A DNA stretch of 64,000 bases from Paenibacillus sp. LHD-38 (lineage in GTDB: Bacteria; Bacillota; Bacilli; Paenibacillales; Paenibacillaceae). A model generated the notes under the pieces. It ran no database searches and had not been told where the DNA came from. It saw only the letters and a list, made by a program, of their open reading frames with translations. Both the position numbers and the translations under genes were made by a program. The stretch is from NCBI RefSeq assembly GCF_031157315.1, contig NZ_JAVIFU010000006.1, positions 176,843 through 240,842 on the forward strand, read 5' to 3'. Below, one piece after another: positions 52,709 through 62,348 of this stretch. Every line of letters begins with the position of its first letter. Position 1 is the first letter of the stretch.

Positions 52709-53533
52709 ATGGAAGAAATTCAAGGAGAGCTTTGGACGTCCGAATCATTGAAGGAAGATTTCAAAAAGCTGGGCATCAAGCCAGAGATGACGGTCATCAT
52801 GCACAGCTCGATGAAGTCGCTCGGCGGTTATGTTGCCGGAGGGCCGGTTGCCGTCATTTTGGCGATAGAAGAGTGTCTGGGCGAGAGCGGAACGCTCGTT
52901 ATGCCGACCCATACGGGAGATTTATCCGACCCGGAGCACTGGCGCTATCCTCCCGTCCGGGAGTCATGGTGGCAACCCCTAAGAGATTCGATGCCGGCCT
53001 TTTCCGCGGACCTTACTCCGTGCAGAAGTATGGGGATTATAAACGAAAGCTTTAGAAAACAAAACGGGGTTGTGCGCAGCAACCATCCCCAAGTATCCTT
53101 TGCTGCTTGGGGTGCCAAAAAAGAGAGCATTACAGCCAATCATAGCCTGGCATACAGCCTGAGTGAACAATCTCCCATCGCTAGACTATATGAGGCGGAG
53201 GGCTGGGTACTCCTGCTCGGCGTGGGCCATAACCGCAATACATCCCTGCATTTGGCGGAGTATCGCGCGCAGTATGTGGGCAAGTCCGAAATGACAAACC
53301 ATGCCCCTATACTTGAAGAAGGCGTGCGAAAATGGGCTGGTTTTCAAGACATTGATTTTAATTCGGATGATTTTGAACAGCTGGGCGAAGCATTTGAACG
53401 GGATACCGGAAAAGTACGGAGAGGTACGGTTGGCCATGCTGCCGCGCTGCTCATGCCGGTAAAGGAATTAGTCGATTACGCGGTAAGTTGGATGGAACGG
53501 CATAGAGGGCACAAAGGAGAGCATGATGATTGA
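52709..53533 (+). CDS. AAC(3)-family aminoglycoside N-acetyltransferase-like protein
   Basis: About 274 residues from ATG 52709, 8 bases after AAGGTG; GTG 52700 overlaps the SD. Family marks are VIMHSSMKSLGGYVAGG, TLVMPTHTGDLSDPEHW and NHPQVSFAAWGAKKE, with the late LLLGVGHNRNTSLHLAEYRA. AAC(3) enzymes acetylate the 3-amino group of 2-deoxystreptamine antibiotics, but many chromosomal members (YokD-like) act on other or unknown substrates. It overlaps the following GNAT gene by 11 bases. Confidence 0.9.
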   Translation: MEEIQGELWTSESLKEDFKKLGIKPEMTVIMHSSMKSLGGYVAGGPVAVILAIEECLGESGTLVMPTHTGDLSDPEHWRYPPVRESWWQPLRDSMPAFSADLTPCRSMGIINESFRKQNGVVRSNHPQVSFAAWGAKKESITANHSLAYSLSEQSPIARLYEAEGWVLLLGVGHNRNTSLHLAEYRAQYVGKSEMTNHAPILEEGVRKWAGFQDIDFNSDDFEQLGEAFERDTGKVRRGTVGHAAALLMPVKELVDYAVSWMERHRGHKGEHDD

Positions 53534-54026
53534 TACGTTAGTTTTCGAAGAAATTCAGGAACAGCATCTGCCTGCGATTATGCGCACCTACAATTATTAC
53601 GTTGAACATACAACGATCTCTTTTCATACGGAGCCGCTAACCCTTGAGGAGATTAGGAACAATGTGATACATCAAAGTCCCAAATACAAATCCTTCGTTA
53701 TTTTAGACGAGGGCATGTTCAAGGGGTATGTTCTCATCACCCAGCACAAAAATAAGCAAGCCTACGATGTCACCGCCGAGGTGACGATCTATTTGGACCC
53801 GGAACAGCTAGGTCACGGCATTGGAAGTAAGGCAATCGCTTTTCTCGAAAAACAAGGAAGAGCAAGCGGCTTTCGCGTATTGATCGCAACCGTATGCACC
53901 GAGAACGAAAGAAGCATCCGTTTGTTTGAGAGACACGGCTATACGAAATGTGCGCATTTCAAAGAGATTGGCTTTAAGTTCGGAAGAAGATTGGATATTG
54001 CCAGCTATCAGAAAATAATCGAATAA
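53523..54026 (+). CDS. GNAT acetyltransferase, phosphinothricin-acetyltransferase-like
   Basis: 167 residues; the start overlaps the end of the AAC(3)-type gene after AAAGGAGA. The N-terminal IMRTYNYYVEHTTISFHTEP matches the PAT/BAR subgroup (N-x-x-V-x-x-T-x-x-x-F). The CoA motif is YLDPEQLGHGIGSKAIAFL, and the C-terminal LFERHGYTKCAHFKEIGFKFG is typical. It is co-transcribed with a potential antibiotic acetyltransferase, so detoxification is plausible but unproven. Confidence 0.88.
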   Translation: MMIDTLVFEEIQEQHLPAIMRTYNYYVEHTTISFHTEPLTLEEIRNNVIHQSPKYKSFVILDEGMFKGYVLITQHKNKQAYDVTAEVTIYLDPEQLGHGIGSKAIAFLEKQGRASGFRVLIATVCTENERSIRLFERHGYTKCAHFKEIGFKFGRRLDIASYQKIIE

Positions 54027-54032
54027 CACATA

Positions 54033-54084
54033 AAAGGGGAGATGCCCGTTAGCTTGCGCTAACCTGGTGCATCTCCCTTTATAG
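54033..54084. terminator. bidirectional terminator
   Basis: AAAGGGGAGATGC pairs with GCATCTCCCTTT, with inner GTTAGC/GCTAAC, between the convergent GNAT and AlkZ-related genes. Confidence 0.88.
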
Positions 54085-54089
54085 TTAAT

Positions 54090-54758
54090 CTAAAGCGAAA
54101 ACCGCAGCTTCTTATCCAAATATTTCAGCGCTTTTTCAGTACATACCGCGCTTAGCTCCGCTTTGGCGACCGTTTTTGCTTCTGCTAAATGGCGTGGCGC
54201 TTCCGGTGCTTCGTTGAGTGTTTCATAAAGCCAATGGTCAGAGCTCTCAAAGCACATGCTGCTCCAGCCGCCCTCGAAATCACTCTCTTGCGCGCCGGTA
54301 ATGACAATATCAGCGTAGTTTTGAAGGTCAACGAGCGCCCGCTCGTAATCCTTTTTTTGTTCCTTGGCCGTTAATTGGGATTCTTTGCGCAAGTTCCTCG
54401 AATCGATATTGCCGGCTTCCTTAATGATTCGATAAATGTTTCGAGCGTCCTGAGAAAGCAAACCGCTGCTGTATCTCTCTTCTACGCTTTTGCCTTGGGA
54501 AAGCAGCATCGGAATAAACGGAAACAAGTCTACATGAATGAAGGAAGCTTTGGTTCCGAAAAACTTCCCGTATGCCGCATGCTCATCCTTTACGATCTTG
54601 ACGCGCCACAGCCAAGGGTCCAGCTCGGTATCGGTATGCCAGCTGTCGCTCGGCACGACGGAGGTAAGCGAAGGATGCTCGGGAATCAGATCGGAAAATG
54701 GAAAAATCTTATATTGATCAACAAGCTGTACGAACTCCGGATACGTTGTAATACTCAT
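54090..54758 (-). CDS. AlkZ-related hypothetical protein
   Basis: 222 residues. The central pattern DPWLWRVKIVKDEHAAYGKFFGTKASFI and the following D-L-F-P-F, IYRIIKEAGN and YERALVDLQNYADIVITG stretches (each read in part) match what I recall of Bacillales proteins annotated as AlkZ-related. Full AlkZ/YcaQ glycosylases unhook crosslinked DNA bases, but this protein is about half their length. The start is preceded by TTAGGAG. Role unverified. Confidence 0.6.
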   Translation of the reverse strand: MSITTYPEFVQLVDQYKIFPFSDLIPEHPSLTSVVPSDSWHTDTELDPWLWRVKIVKDEHAAYGKFFGTKASFIHVDLFPFIPMLLSQGKSVEERYSSGLLSQDARNIYRIIKEAGNIDSRNLRKESQLTAKEQKKDYERALVDLQNYADIVITGAQESDFEGGWSSMCFESSDHWLYETLNEAPEAPRHLAEAKTVAKAELSAVCTEKALKYLDKKLRFSL

Positions 54759-54921
54759 GCTTTCACTCCTAAAGTAGATTACTCTATTATTCTAGTAATT
54801 CCCATGATTATCCTGCTTTACACGAAAGATATGAAATAAACCGAGGCGAAACTTTTTTGTCAGGGATGACGTCTTATACGTGAGTATCACCATAATATAT
54901 GGTTCTATTAGGAGAGGACTG

Positions 54922-55437
54922 GTGTGGTATTTGAAGAATGCAATCGCATTAGCGGCACTGGCAGCGCTTCTTCTCACTGGCTGCACTGCTGAAACGGCGA
55001 GGATCAAGGGTACGGGTGGACAGGAGTCAGTCGTAGTTCAAAATAATGGAGCACAAGAAATTTCCTTATCCAAAATTTCGGGTGAACGAAACGATGCCGT
55101 CGTATTTTCGGAAAATGAAAAGCTGGACATCATAGAACGCGCCATTCAAACGGCAGAAGCGCTGCCTGGATTATTGAACGTGACAGCGCCCCGCTACGAG
55201 CTTACTGTAAAGCGTCAGCTGCAAAAGCAAAATTTTCATCTTTGGATTGAACCCGGCAGTGAACATGGCATGATTATGGATGTTATGGACACTCATCAAG
55301 GGTATGCCCTTACACAGGCTGCAACAGCTGAGCTGCTGCAAATCATCGAGGCGGATGAACGCCTTCGTATCTCCGAGCCAAAGGAAAGAGAAATCGTTAC
55401 GCACGGAACTCCACTCACCGAGATGGTCTACAAATGA
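54922..55437 (+). CDS. hypothetical lipoprotein
   Basis: About 171 residues. GTG 54922 is 4 bases after GGAGAGG; TTG 54931 and the upstream GTG 54880 are alternatives. The signal peptide ends in lipobox LLTGCT. The mature protein is mixed alpha/beta with no recognised family (APRYELTVKRQLQKQNFHLW, then EADERLRISEPKER). It precedes a stalk-domain protein on the same strand. Confidence 0.75.
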   Translation: MWYLKNAIALAALAALLLTGCTAETARIKGTGGQESVVVQNNGAQEISLSKISGERNDAVVFSENEKLDIIERAIQTAEALPGLLNVTAPRYELTVKRQLQKQNFHLWIEPGSEHGMIMDVMDTHQGYALTQAATAELLQIIEADERLRISEPKEREIVTHGTPLTEMVYK

Positions 55438-55510
55438 GAAAATGGGGTTTTTTTCATGGGGAAAAGCGAGAATTCACAATAACATGCCATGATTAGGGAA
55501 GGGATTCATA

Positions 55511-56416
55511 ATGAAAAAATGGATGAAAACGGCGGCGGCTGCATTAACCGTAGCAGGTGTACTTAGTGCGGGCACTGTGGTTATGGCTTCACCTATCTCA
55601 CCGACACCTGTCAAAATATTTATTAACGGTTTATACCAGGACGATGTTTTAAATGTGAATGGCAGAACGATGGTCCAATTGAAAGCTTTTCATGATCCTG
55701 CTAAAATTAGCTATTCCTACGAGTCGGCTACGAAGAACATTATCATCAAAAATCCGGTTAACAATATAACGGTGCGTTTGAAGGACGGCTTGAAAACGGC
55801 CGATATCAATGGCAAGAAAATCGCATTAGATGCACCGGTTACGGTGAAGCGGGGGCGGACCTACGTGCCTGTCCGCTTTGTAACGGAGAGGCTTGGCGGT
55901 ACGGTCGCCTATAGTAACGCTGGAAAGCAAGTTATTGTCCGGACACCTACGGGTGAAGAGCAGTTCAAAACGCTTATGAGCGGTGAACTCGATAAAGCGC
56001 GCGTCGCTGCACTCGGTCTTCCGGAGTTAAACTACGGAAAAGAAATTCAACCCTATGGGGAAGGCTTTACGACCATTTACACGTTCCCGATAGGAGAAGC
56101 ACTCCGTTATATAATGGAATATAGAGGTTTAGTGACTTATGTCGAAGTCAACGAAAATGGCATAGCCGAGGTCAAATGGCAAAAGGATACGATAGGGAAA
56201 AATGGCGAAACGGGCCAAGAACCGAAAGCATTTGGCGAATCCGTTTATTTTATGAATAATCTAATGGCGGATATTCTGTCGTACGGAACGGTAGACAGCA
56301 CCGGAAAAAGTACGGAGTTGGCTGCCATTGACCGCTATAATAATCCACAGTTTGCGTATGTTCTTATCATGCCGATTGAGGGCGAAGTGAGGACGGATGC
56401 AAAATTGACTGAATAA
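55511..56416 (+). CDS. secreted protein with copper-amine-oxidase-N-like stalk domain
   Basis: 301 residues. The signal peptide is cut near VMAS. Residues ~35-150 form the Cu_amine_oxidN1 stalk domain (INGLYQDDVLNVNGRTMVQL, then YVPVRFVTERLGGTVAYSNAGK), a non-enzymatic beta module common in secreted Paenibacillus proteins. The C-terminal half is unassigned. It starts about 9 bases after GGAAGGG-like GGGAAGGG. It is probably wall-associated. Confidence 0.88.
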   Translation: MKKWMKTAAAALTVAGVLSAGTVVMASPISPTPVKIFINGLYQDDVLNVNGRTMVQLKAFHDPAKISYSYESATKNIIIKNPVNNITVRLKDGLKTADINGKKIALDAPVTVKRGRTYVPVRFVTERLGGTVAYSNAGKQVIVRTPTGEEQFKTLMSGELDKARVAALGLPELNYGKEIQPYGEGFTTIYTFPIGEALRYIMEYRGLVTYVEVNENGIAEVKWQKDTIGKNGETGQEPKAFGESVYFMNNLMADILSYGTVDSTGKSTELAAIDRYNNPQFAYVLIMPIEGEVRTDAKLTE

Positions 56417-56430
56417 GCTCAGAAGGAAGC

Positions 56431-56898
56431 GTGTTTGCCATCATGATTGAAAAAATCGATATAACTGATCCGCGCATCGCGAAGGAAGTGCTTGGCATTC
56501 AAATACCTTCTTACAAGGTAGAGGCCGAGCTGATTCGTTTTGAGGAGCTGCCCCCTCTAAAAGATACCGTGGAAACGCTGCGCGATTGCGAAGAAACCTT
56601 CTACGGCTATTATTTAGGCGGTGAGCTATGCGGGGCCATAGCGATAATAAGGGAAGCGGGCACCATCGATATTCATCGCTTGATGGTTCACCCGAAGCAT
56701 TTCCGAAAAGGAATGGCTAAGGAGCTGCTGCAATATGTAGAAGGCCTTGCGGGCAGCGGAGGTACAATTGTGGTTGCAACGGGATCACAAAACGCCCCGG
56801 CCGTAAGCTTTTATAAGCAAAGCGGTTTTGCGGAAACGGAAGTTTTTCTGGTGGAAGACCGCCTGTCGATTACTTCTTTCAATAAGATGATACGATAA
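56431..56898 (+). CDS. GNAT-family N-acetyltransferase
   Basis: About 155 residues. The CoA motif is LMVHPKHFRKGMAKELLQYVE, read in part, and the C-terminus has NAPAVSFYKQSGFAETEVF. GTG 56431 is close to its SD (GGAAG), and ATG 56443 is 13 bases away; the start remains open. The substrate is unknown. Confidence 0.85.
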   Translation: MFAIMIEKIDITDPRIAKEVLGIQIPSYKVEAELIRFEELPPLKDTVETLRDCEETFYGYYLGGELCGAIAIIREAGTIDIHRLMVHPKHFRKGMAKELLQYVEGLAGSGGTIVVATGSQNAPAVSFYKQSGFAETEVFLVEDRLSITSFNKMIR

Positions 56899-56934
56899 GC
56901 TATATATTTACTTGGGCAGAAGGAGAACGAATCA

Positions 56935-57684
56935 TTGCAGCTATTAGTGAAGGCAACCAGCGGCTCTCATGAGATTTCCGTGTACGAAGCCAATCAGTTA
57001 TATGGGGAGATCGGGAAATATCGTTTCTTGCAATTTTCGGATCATGCGATTCAGGGGGCGATTGACTTGAAGAACCCCAAGCGAATCGTGCTGGAATATC
57101 CCAGGGCGGTTATACACTTGATGGAGAGGAACAATCCGGCCTTCGAAAATGTTTTTATGATCGGTCACGGAATCGGAACCATCCCCGCGAATGACCCGGA
57201 TAAACGATTTATCGTAGCGGAAATCGACGAGAGGGTAGTCGAGCTAAGCAGAGCGTACTTCCATTACCAAATGGATAATGTTCGGATCGGAGACGGGCGC
57301 CGGCTGCTATGCGAGCAGGAGCGGAGTGAGTTTGATTTTATTATTTTGGACGCCTTCACGGAGGCAGGCACACCTTATCATTTAACGACCTTGGGTTTTT
57401 TCGAATTGGCCAAAGATAAGCTGAACGCCAAAGGCTCGATTATTTTGAATCTGATGGGCAAAGTGAAAAATGACAAAATAATGAATGCCATTTATACGAC
57501 GCTGGGAGCAGCCTATGCTTATGCCAAAGTGTTTTCGCTGCCTGCTGAGCATATCGCGGATATAAGAAATATTATTATAGTAGGAAGCTGCAAAGCTATC
57601 GATTTTGATCATAAGGAAATGGCTGGCTTCTATGAAATTGAGCTGGAAGAAGGCCATATCCTGATGGACAAACGAGAAGAGTGA
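56935..57684 (+). CDS. spermidine synthase-like protein
   Basis: 249 residues. TTG 56935 is 9 bases after AAGGAG. The order follows spermidine synthase: an N-terminal beta part (ISVYEANQLYGEIGKYRFLQF), GHGIGTIP in the decarboxy-SAM binding position, VAEIDERVVELSRAYF, then DGRRLLCEQ and FDFIILDAF. The GGGDG motif of true SpeE is degenerate (IGHGIGT), so polyamine synthesis is doubtful; a related methyltransferase-fold role is possible. Confidence 0.82.
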   Translation: MQLLVKATSGSHEISVYEANQLYGEIGKYRFLQFSDHAIQGAIDLKNPKRIVLEYPRAVIHLMERNNPAFENVFMIGHGIGTIPANDPDKRFIVAEIDERVVELSRAYFHYQMDNVRIGDGRRLLCEQERSEFDFIILDAFTEAGTPYHLTTLGFFELAKDKLNAKGSIILNLMGKVKNDKIMNAIYTTLGAAYAYAKVFSLPAEHIADIRNIIIVGSCKAIDFDHKEMAGFYEIELEEGHILMDKREE

Positions 57685-57704
57685 GCGGGACTGGGACGAA
57701 TCGG

Positions 57705-58598
57705 CTATTGTTTCTGTTCTTGTATCACCCGGCGATATTCGCGAGGCGTCATACCGGCAATTCGTTTGAAATGGGTGAGAAAGGCATCGATATTCTTGTA
57801 ACCTACCTCTTCCGCAATAGCGCTAATTTTCTGCTGCGAGCTTCTTAATAGCTCGCAGCTTTTTTTGATGCGCAGATGCTGAAGATACTGGAGAAAGGAC
57901 TGTCCGGTATGCTGCTTGAACACGCGGCTGAAATGCCGCTCACTCCATTCGCACCGGGCAGCAAGCTGTCCTACTGTCATACTCTCGTGCGCATGCAGCT
58001 CCAATTCGCTGAGTATCTGTTGAAAGGGGACAGCAGCTTTTCCTTCTAATAAAGGTTTGTTCATTTCTCGCATCAAGCGATAGATAGATACGAGCAGCTG
58101 TACGAGCAGCGCCTGAAGATAAGCGGGCGATCCGTTTTGCGGCTGCTCATATTCGCGCAGCATGCTCCGAATCAAACTATCGATTTGGCCGTTGGAATCA
58201 AATACGGATTGAAACGCCGATGGCAGGGTCAGCTGTTTTTCGAGAAAATCGACAATCGGCGGCTCACCGCCAATCCATTCCTTCAGAGAGACGAGCAGAG
58301 ACGGCAGGAAGATGCAATTATATACAATTAACGGAGGACTGGTTCGAGAAGGCGTTGAAGGCCGGAAGACATGCGAGACTCCGGGAGGCAAAATAAACAA
58401 TAAGCCTTTGTATACCGGGACAACCTCTTCTCCGATATGATGGAAGCCTTTTCCCTCAGCTACATAGGCGAGTTCGATGAAATCATGATTATGCAGCGGA
58501 AGCTGAAAGTTTTCGGTGGCGCGGTTTACAAAGATAACGTCGTCGTTTTTTTGAAAATATTGCTCAACCTTGTGCAACTGCGTAGGCTTGCTCGGCAT
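57705..58598 (-). CDS. AraC-family transcriptional regulator
   Basis: 297 residues. An N-terminal cupin sensor (LPLHNHDFIELAYVAEGKGFH) ends in LLFILPPGVSHVF. Two C-terminal helix-turn-helix motifs are visible (MTVGQLAARCEWSERHFSRVF; ISAIAEEVGYKNIDAFLTHFK, each read in part), with the final GMTPREYRR. It is divergent from the alpha-L-rhamnosidase gene across 147 bases and is the likely sugar-responsive activator of it. Confidence 0.92.
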   Translation of the reverse strand: MPSKPTQLHKVEQYFQKNDDVIFVNRATENFQLPLHNHDFIELAYVAEGKGFHHIGEEVVPVYKGLLFILPPGVSHVFRPSTPSRTSPPLIVYNCIFLPSLLVSLKEWIGGEPPIVDFLEKQLTLPSAFQSVFDSNGQIDSLIRSMLREYEQPQNGSPAYLQALLVQLLVSIYRLMREMNKPLLEGKAAVPFQQILSELELHAHESMTVGQLAARCEWSERHFSRVFKQHTGQSFLQYLQHLRIKKSCELLRSSQQKISAIAEEVGYKNIDAFLTHFKRIAGMTPREYRRVIQEQKQ

Positions 58599-58745
58599 GA
58601 TGTGATCGACCCTTTCACTGAATGTCGCTTTTCAGGGATTAAATGTCCGAAATAGGGGTAAATGAGTACCTTGATTTTACTATAATAAGAGATAGAATGC
58701 ACGGGCAAGCACACTATAGCTGGCATAAAAGGAGCAGAATGACAC

Positions 58746-61670
58746 ATGGTGAATAACGATTGGAATGCGAGCTGGATTTGGGGCGGAGAAGCTGTAAGCC
58801 CTCGCAATGAATGGCGCTGCTTTAGGAAAAGCTTTGTTGTTGATCAATCGACTGACGGTATAACCTCGCCTTCGAATACGACTTTGCGAATCAGTGCGGA
58901 TTCTCGTTACGTTCTTTATATCAACGGCAAGCAAGTTGGAAGAGGGCCTGTTCGTTCGTGGACCGTCGAGCAATTTTATGATGTGTATGAGGTGGGCCAT
59001 CTGCTGGTGCCGGGTCAAGTAAACACGATTGCGGTGCTGGTGCTTCATTTTGGAGTATCTACCTTCTATTATCTACGCGGCCGCGGCGGCTTACTCGTTC
59101 AATTAGACAGCGGCAACGATACCGGTACGGAATCGAAAACGCTTCTAGCTACGGATGAAACCTGGAATACCTCCGTACATGAGGGATATCATACACGCTC
59201 GCCGCGTATGTCCTGTCAGCAAGGCTTCTCCGAATATGTGGATGCTGGCTTGTGGGGGGAAGACTGGATTGAAACCGCCTATCAAGATGCGCGATGGGAG
59301 AAGTCGAAGATCATAGGGCCTGTCGGTACGGGGCCGTGGACGACGTTATTAGAGCGGGATATTCCTCTTTTGGCTGAGTACCCTGTATATCCATCACGCA
59401 TTTTAACCTTGAACAGCGTTCAATCCTTCACGTACTCTACAGCCATTGATATGCGGAATCAAATGGTTGAAGGCAGCGAGGAGCATGCCAATGTTGTAGG
59501 GTTTACCGGGTATGCGGCAACGGTTTTGTGTGTAAGTGAGGAGACAGAAATCATTCTCGGATTCCCAAATGCCGGAGAATGTGTTGGTTCAGTATCGTTG
59601 AACGGAGTTAAGCTGGGCGAGGATCGATTTACGGGTGTCCTGCCTGAGCGCTATGCGGCAGTTACGCTAAGCAGAGGCGACAATTTATTGTTAATCGATG
59701 TAAGCGGACAAATGCATACGGGCAAGCTGCATTTGGGTATTTTCAGCGATGTGCCAGTCGAGCTTCGAGCTCCGCTAATCGAAGCGGCTGAGCAGCAGGG
59801 GGCTTCTGCTTTCATTACGATTGGTCCCTTTGACAGCACCTTTTATTTGGATCATCAGCAGTCGAGAGAAATTGATTTTGAAGATCAACGATATAGAGAA
59901 GTGATAGACAAGGTAGCTTCAATTGATGACTTGATAGCGTATTCATCTTATATTCGTTCAATAGATGAAAGCTACGTGAGTGAAGCGGATGTATTCGGCC
60001 TGTCCATCTGGAAGAAAGAAAGTATCTCCCGCACGATTCCGACAGCTCTGCAAAACGCATTGATTCCAAATGCCTCGGCTGGCGTTATTCCGGTTTATCC
60101 GGGTCTCGATACTGAAATCGTCATCGATTTCAGCAAGGAGCTTACAGGCTATCTGTCCTTCGAGGTCGAGGCAGAAGCGGGAACGATTTTAGACTTTTAC
60201 GGATTCGAGTATATGACGGAGGATTATCGTCAGGATACGTATGGACTGGATAATACGCTTCGTTATGTTTGCAAGGAAGGCAGACAGCGGTATGTGTCCC
60301 CTATTCGAAGAGGACTGCGTTATTTGATGCTTACTGTCCGCAATGCGGTGAAACCGGTTAAGCTGATCAACGTTCATTATATGGCAAATCATTATCCTGT
60401 TGCCGAAATCGGCAGGTTTCAATGCTCAGATCCGCTGCTTAATGATATTTGGGAGATCAGCCGTCATACGACGAAGCTCTGCATGGAGGATACGTTTGTG
60501 GATTGCCCGGCCTATGAGCAGGTATTCTGGGTGGGCGACAGCCGCAATGAGGCGCTGGTCAGCAATTATTTGTTCGGCGTAAATGATATCGTGAAGCGCT
60601 GCCTCCGTCTTGTGCCGGGTTCAAAGGATCAAACGCCGTTGTATGCCGACCAGGTTCCGAGCGGGTGGAGCAGCGTAATACCGAACTGGACGTTTTTCTG
60701 GGCGATAGCTTGCCGTGAGTATGTGGAGCAGACGGCGGATTTAAGCTTTGCCAAAGAAATGTATCCGCATATCCGCTTTACGCTGGAGCATTACTTAAAG
60801 GAGATCAATGAGGATGGCCTGCTGGCGATCAAAGGCTGGAACCTGCTCGATTGGTCGCCGATTGATCAGCCGAATGACGGCATTGTAACTCATCAGAACT
60901 GCTTTTTGGTGAAAACCTTGCGAGTCGCCTCCGAGATGGCGGTCTTCTCGGGCGATGCGGAAGGGCAGCGGAAGTTTGCGCAGGCGGCAGATGACCTTCA
61001 AGCTGCTATCAATGCGCATCTATGGTCAGAGGAGCAAACCGCTTATCTCGATTGTATTCATGTGGATAGCCGCAGGTCAGACATCTTCTCCGTGCAAACG
61101 CAGGTTGTCGCTTATTTGACTGGTGTTGCGCAAGGCGGGCGGAGAAGCGTGATGGAGCGTTATTTGCTGGATTCGCCTGCTCATTTTGTGCAAATCGGCA
61201 GTCCGTTCATGTCCTTCTTCTATTATGAAGCCTTGTCGGAGTCCGGGCAGGTCTCAACGATCGTCGATGACATCCGCCATAATTACGGGCAAATGATTGA
61301 GCATGATGCTACAACCTGCTGGGAGATGTATCCGAATTTCTCGGAGAACCGGGCGAACCCCAATATGCTGACGAGAAGTCATTGCCATGCCTGGTCCTCT
61401 GCGCCTGCCTATTTCCTCGGGCGTGAGGTGCTCGGGATTCGCAGTTCGGCAATCGGATGGAGCGAGGTGGACATCATGCCTAATCCATGTGGATTGACTT
61501 GGGCGAAGGGGAGCGTGCCGCTTTCGGATTCAGGACGAATCGATGTATCGTGGAAGCTCCTCGCAGAGCAAGTTATCGAAATTTCCGTTCACTACCCAGA
61601 ATCAGTTAAAGTAAATATCAAGATACCGGAGGGGTATCAAGGGATTATTCGGGAAAAGAAAAGCGTGTAG
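58746..61670 (+). CDS. GH78 alpha-L-rhamnosidase
   Basis: 974 residues, no signal peptide, so cytoplasmic. The order is N-terminal beta domains (NASWIWGGE, then RISADSRYVLYINGKQVGRGP), a mid rhamnosidase beta domain (LTGYLSFEVEAEAG), an (alpha/alpha)6 catalytic domain and a C-terminal beta domain. Acidic residues Asp586, Glu591 and Asp598 lie in DCPAYEQVFWVGDSR, and Glu860 in TCWEMYPNF. The spacings (5, 12, 274) equal those I recall for the Bacillus RhaB catalytic acids. It releases rhamnose from imported oligosaccharides. A TATAAT at 58681-58686 may be the -10 box. Confidence 0.92.
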   Translation: MVNNDWNASWIWGGEAVSPRNEWRCFRKSFVVDQSTDGITSPSNTTLRISADSRYVLYINGKQVGRGPVRSWTVEQFYDVYEVGHLLVPGQVNTIAVLVLHFGVSTFYYLRGRGGLLVQLDSGNDTGTESKTLLATDETWNTSVHEGYHTRSPRMSCQQGFSEYVDAGLWGEDWIETAYQDARWEKSKIIGPVGTGPWTTLLERDIPLLAEYPVYPSRILTLNSVQSFTYSTAIDMRNQMVEGSEEHANVVGFTGYAATVLCVSEETEIILGFPNAGECVGSVSLNGVKLGEDRFTGVLPERYAAVTLSRGDNLLLIDVSGQMHTGKLHLGIFSDVPVELRAPLIEAAEQQGASAFITIGPFDSTFYLDHQQSREIDFEDQRYREVIDKVASIDDLIAYSSYIRSIDESYVSEADVFGLSIWKKESISRTIPTALQNALIPNASAGVIPVYPGLDTEIVIDFSKELTGYLSFEVEAEAGTILDFYGFEYMTEDYRQDTYGLDNTLRYVCKEGRQRYVSPIRRGLRYLMLTVRNAVKPVKLINVHYMANHYPVAEIGRFQCSDPLLNDIWEISRHTTKLCMEDTFVDCPAYEQVFWVGDSRNEALVSNYLFGVNDIVKRCLRLVPGSKDQTPLYADQVPSGWSSVIPNWTFFWAIACREYVEQTADLSFAKEMYPHIRFTLEHYLKEINEDGLLAIKGWNLLDWSPIDQPNDGIVTHQNCFLVKTLRVASEMAVFSGDAEGQRKFAQAADDLQAAINAHLWSEEQTAYLDCIHVDSRRSDIFSVQTQVVAYLTGVAQGGRRSVMERYLLDSPAHFVQIGSPFMSFFYYEALSESGQVSTIVDDIRHNYGQMIEHDATTCWEMYPNFSENRANPNMLTRSHCHAWSSAPAYFLGREVLGIRSSAIGWSEVDIMPNPCGLTWAKGSVPLSDSGRIDVSWKLLAEQVIEISVHYPESVKVNIKIPEGYQGIIREKKSV

Positions 61671-61719
61671 CACAGGTGTAAAGGAATAGGATCATAGCCT
61701 GCTCTTTATTGAAGCAAAA

Positions 61720-61762
61720 AAATAAGCTCTCACTGTCCGCTGGCAGTGGAGAGCTTATTTGT
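61720..61762. terminator. bidirectional terminator
   Basis: AAATAAGCTCTCACTG pairs with CAGTGGAGAGCTTATTT with one bulged G, with A and T flanks, between convergent genes. Confidence 0.87.
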
Positions 61763-61785
61763 ATGTGCTGCGCATGCTGCTTTGC

Positions 61786-62271
61786 TTAGTACAGATCGAA
61801 CATGTTGACGGCATAGCCTTGCATTTTCAAGTAAGTAAACAGCTGTGCGCGGTGGTGCTGGGCATGAGTTGTAATTTCAATCAACCATTTTGCCTGAACT
61901 GAACCCTGCTCCAAATAAAAGGGCTTTGTTTTCTTGTAAAGGAAATCTTCCTCATGGAGTCCTTCCATATACGCTTTTACTTCATTAAATCCCGCAGTCA
62001 TCCATTCGATTAGACGTTCCTTGTCGCGATTAGCTGCAATATCAGCTTCGAGCTTGCGAATCACCGGTTCGCTATTTTCTTGAAGAATAAGCAAATCAGA
62101 GGATGGGACCGATACGAGATGCTCCACAAGCTCCAGCAATGACCTCATATTGTCATGGGGCTTGAAATCCCAGTGTTCCGGTGAAATTTTAAGAATGAGA
62201 TTCGAGGATGTTTTGACGATATGCTCCAATTCCTCAAGAAGCAAATCCTTGACTTCGTTAACAGCAGGCAT
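61786..62271 (-). CDS. DinB-family protein
   Basis: 161 residues forming a four-helix DinB/YfiT-like bundle. The putative metal-binding His residues lie in LLELVEHLVSV and in ITTHAQHHRAQLFTYL near the C-terminus. DinB-fold proteins include thiol-dependent S-transferases; the substrate is unknown. It is divergent from a WYL regulator, with a palindrome in the 121-base gap that may control both. Confidence 0.88.
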   Translation of the reverse strand: MPAVNEVKDLLLEELEHIVKTSSNLILKISPEHWDFKPHDNMRSLLELVEHLVSVPSSDLLILQENSEPVIRKLEADIAANRDKERLIEWMTAGFNEVKAYMEGLHEEDFLYKKTKPFYLEQGSVQAKWLIEITTHAQHHRAQLFTYLKMQGYAVNMFDLY

Positions 62272-62348
62272 GTTTGTTCACTCCGTTCATCAAATGTAGT
62301 GATGTTGATTGCTTAATTAGGCTCAACAACAATTGTAGTCTATAATAG

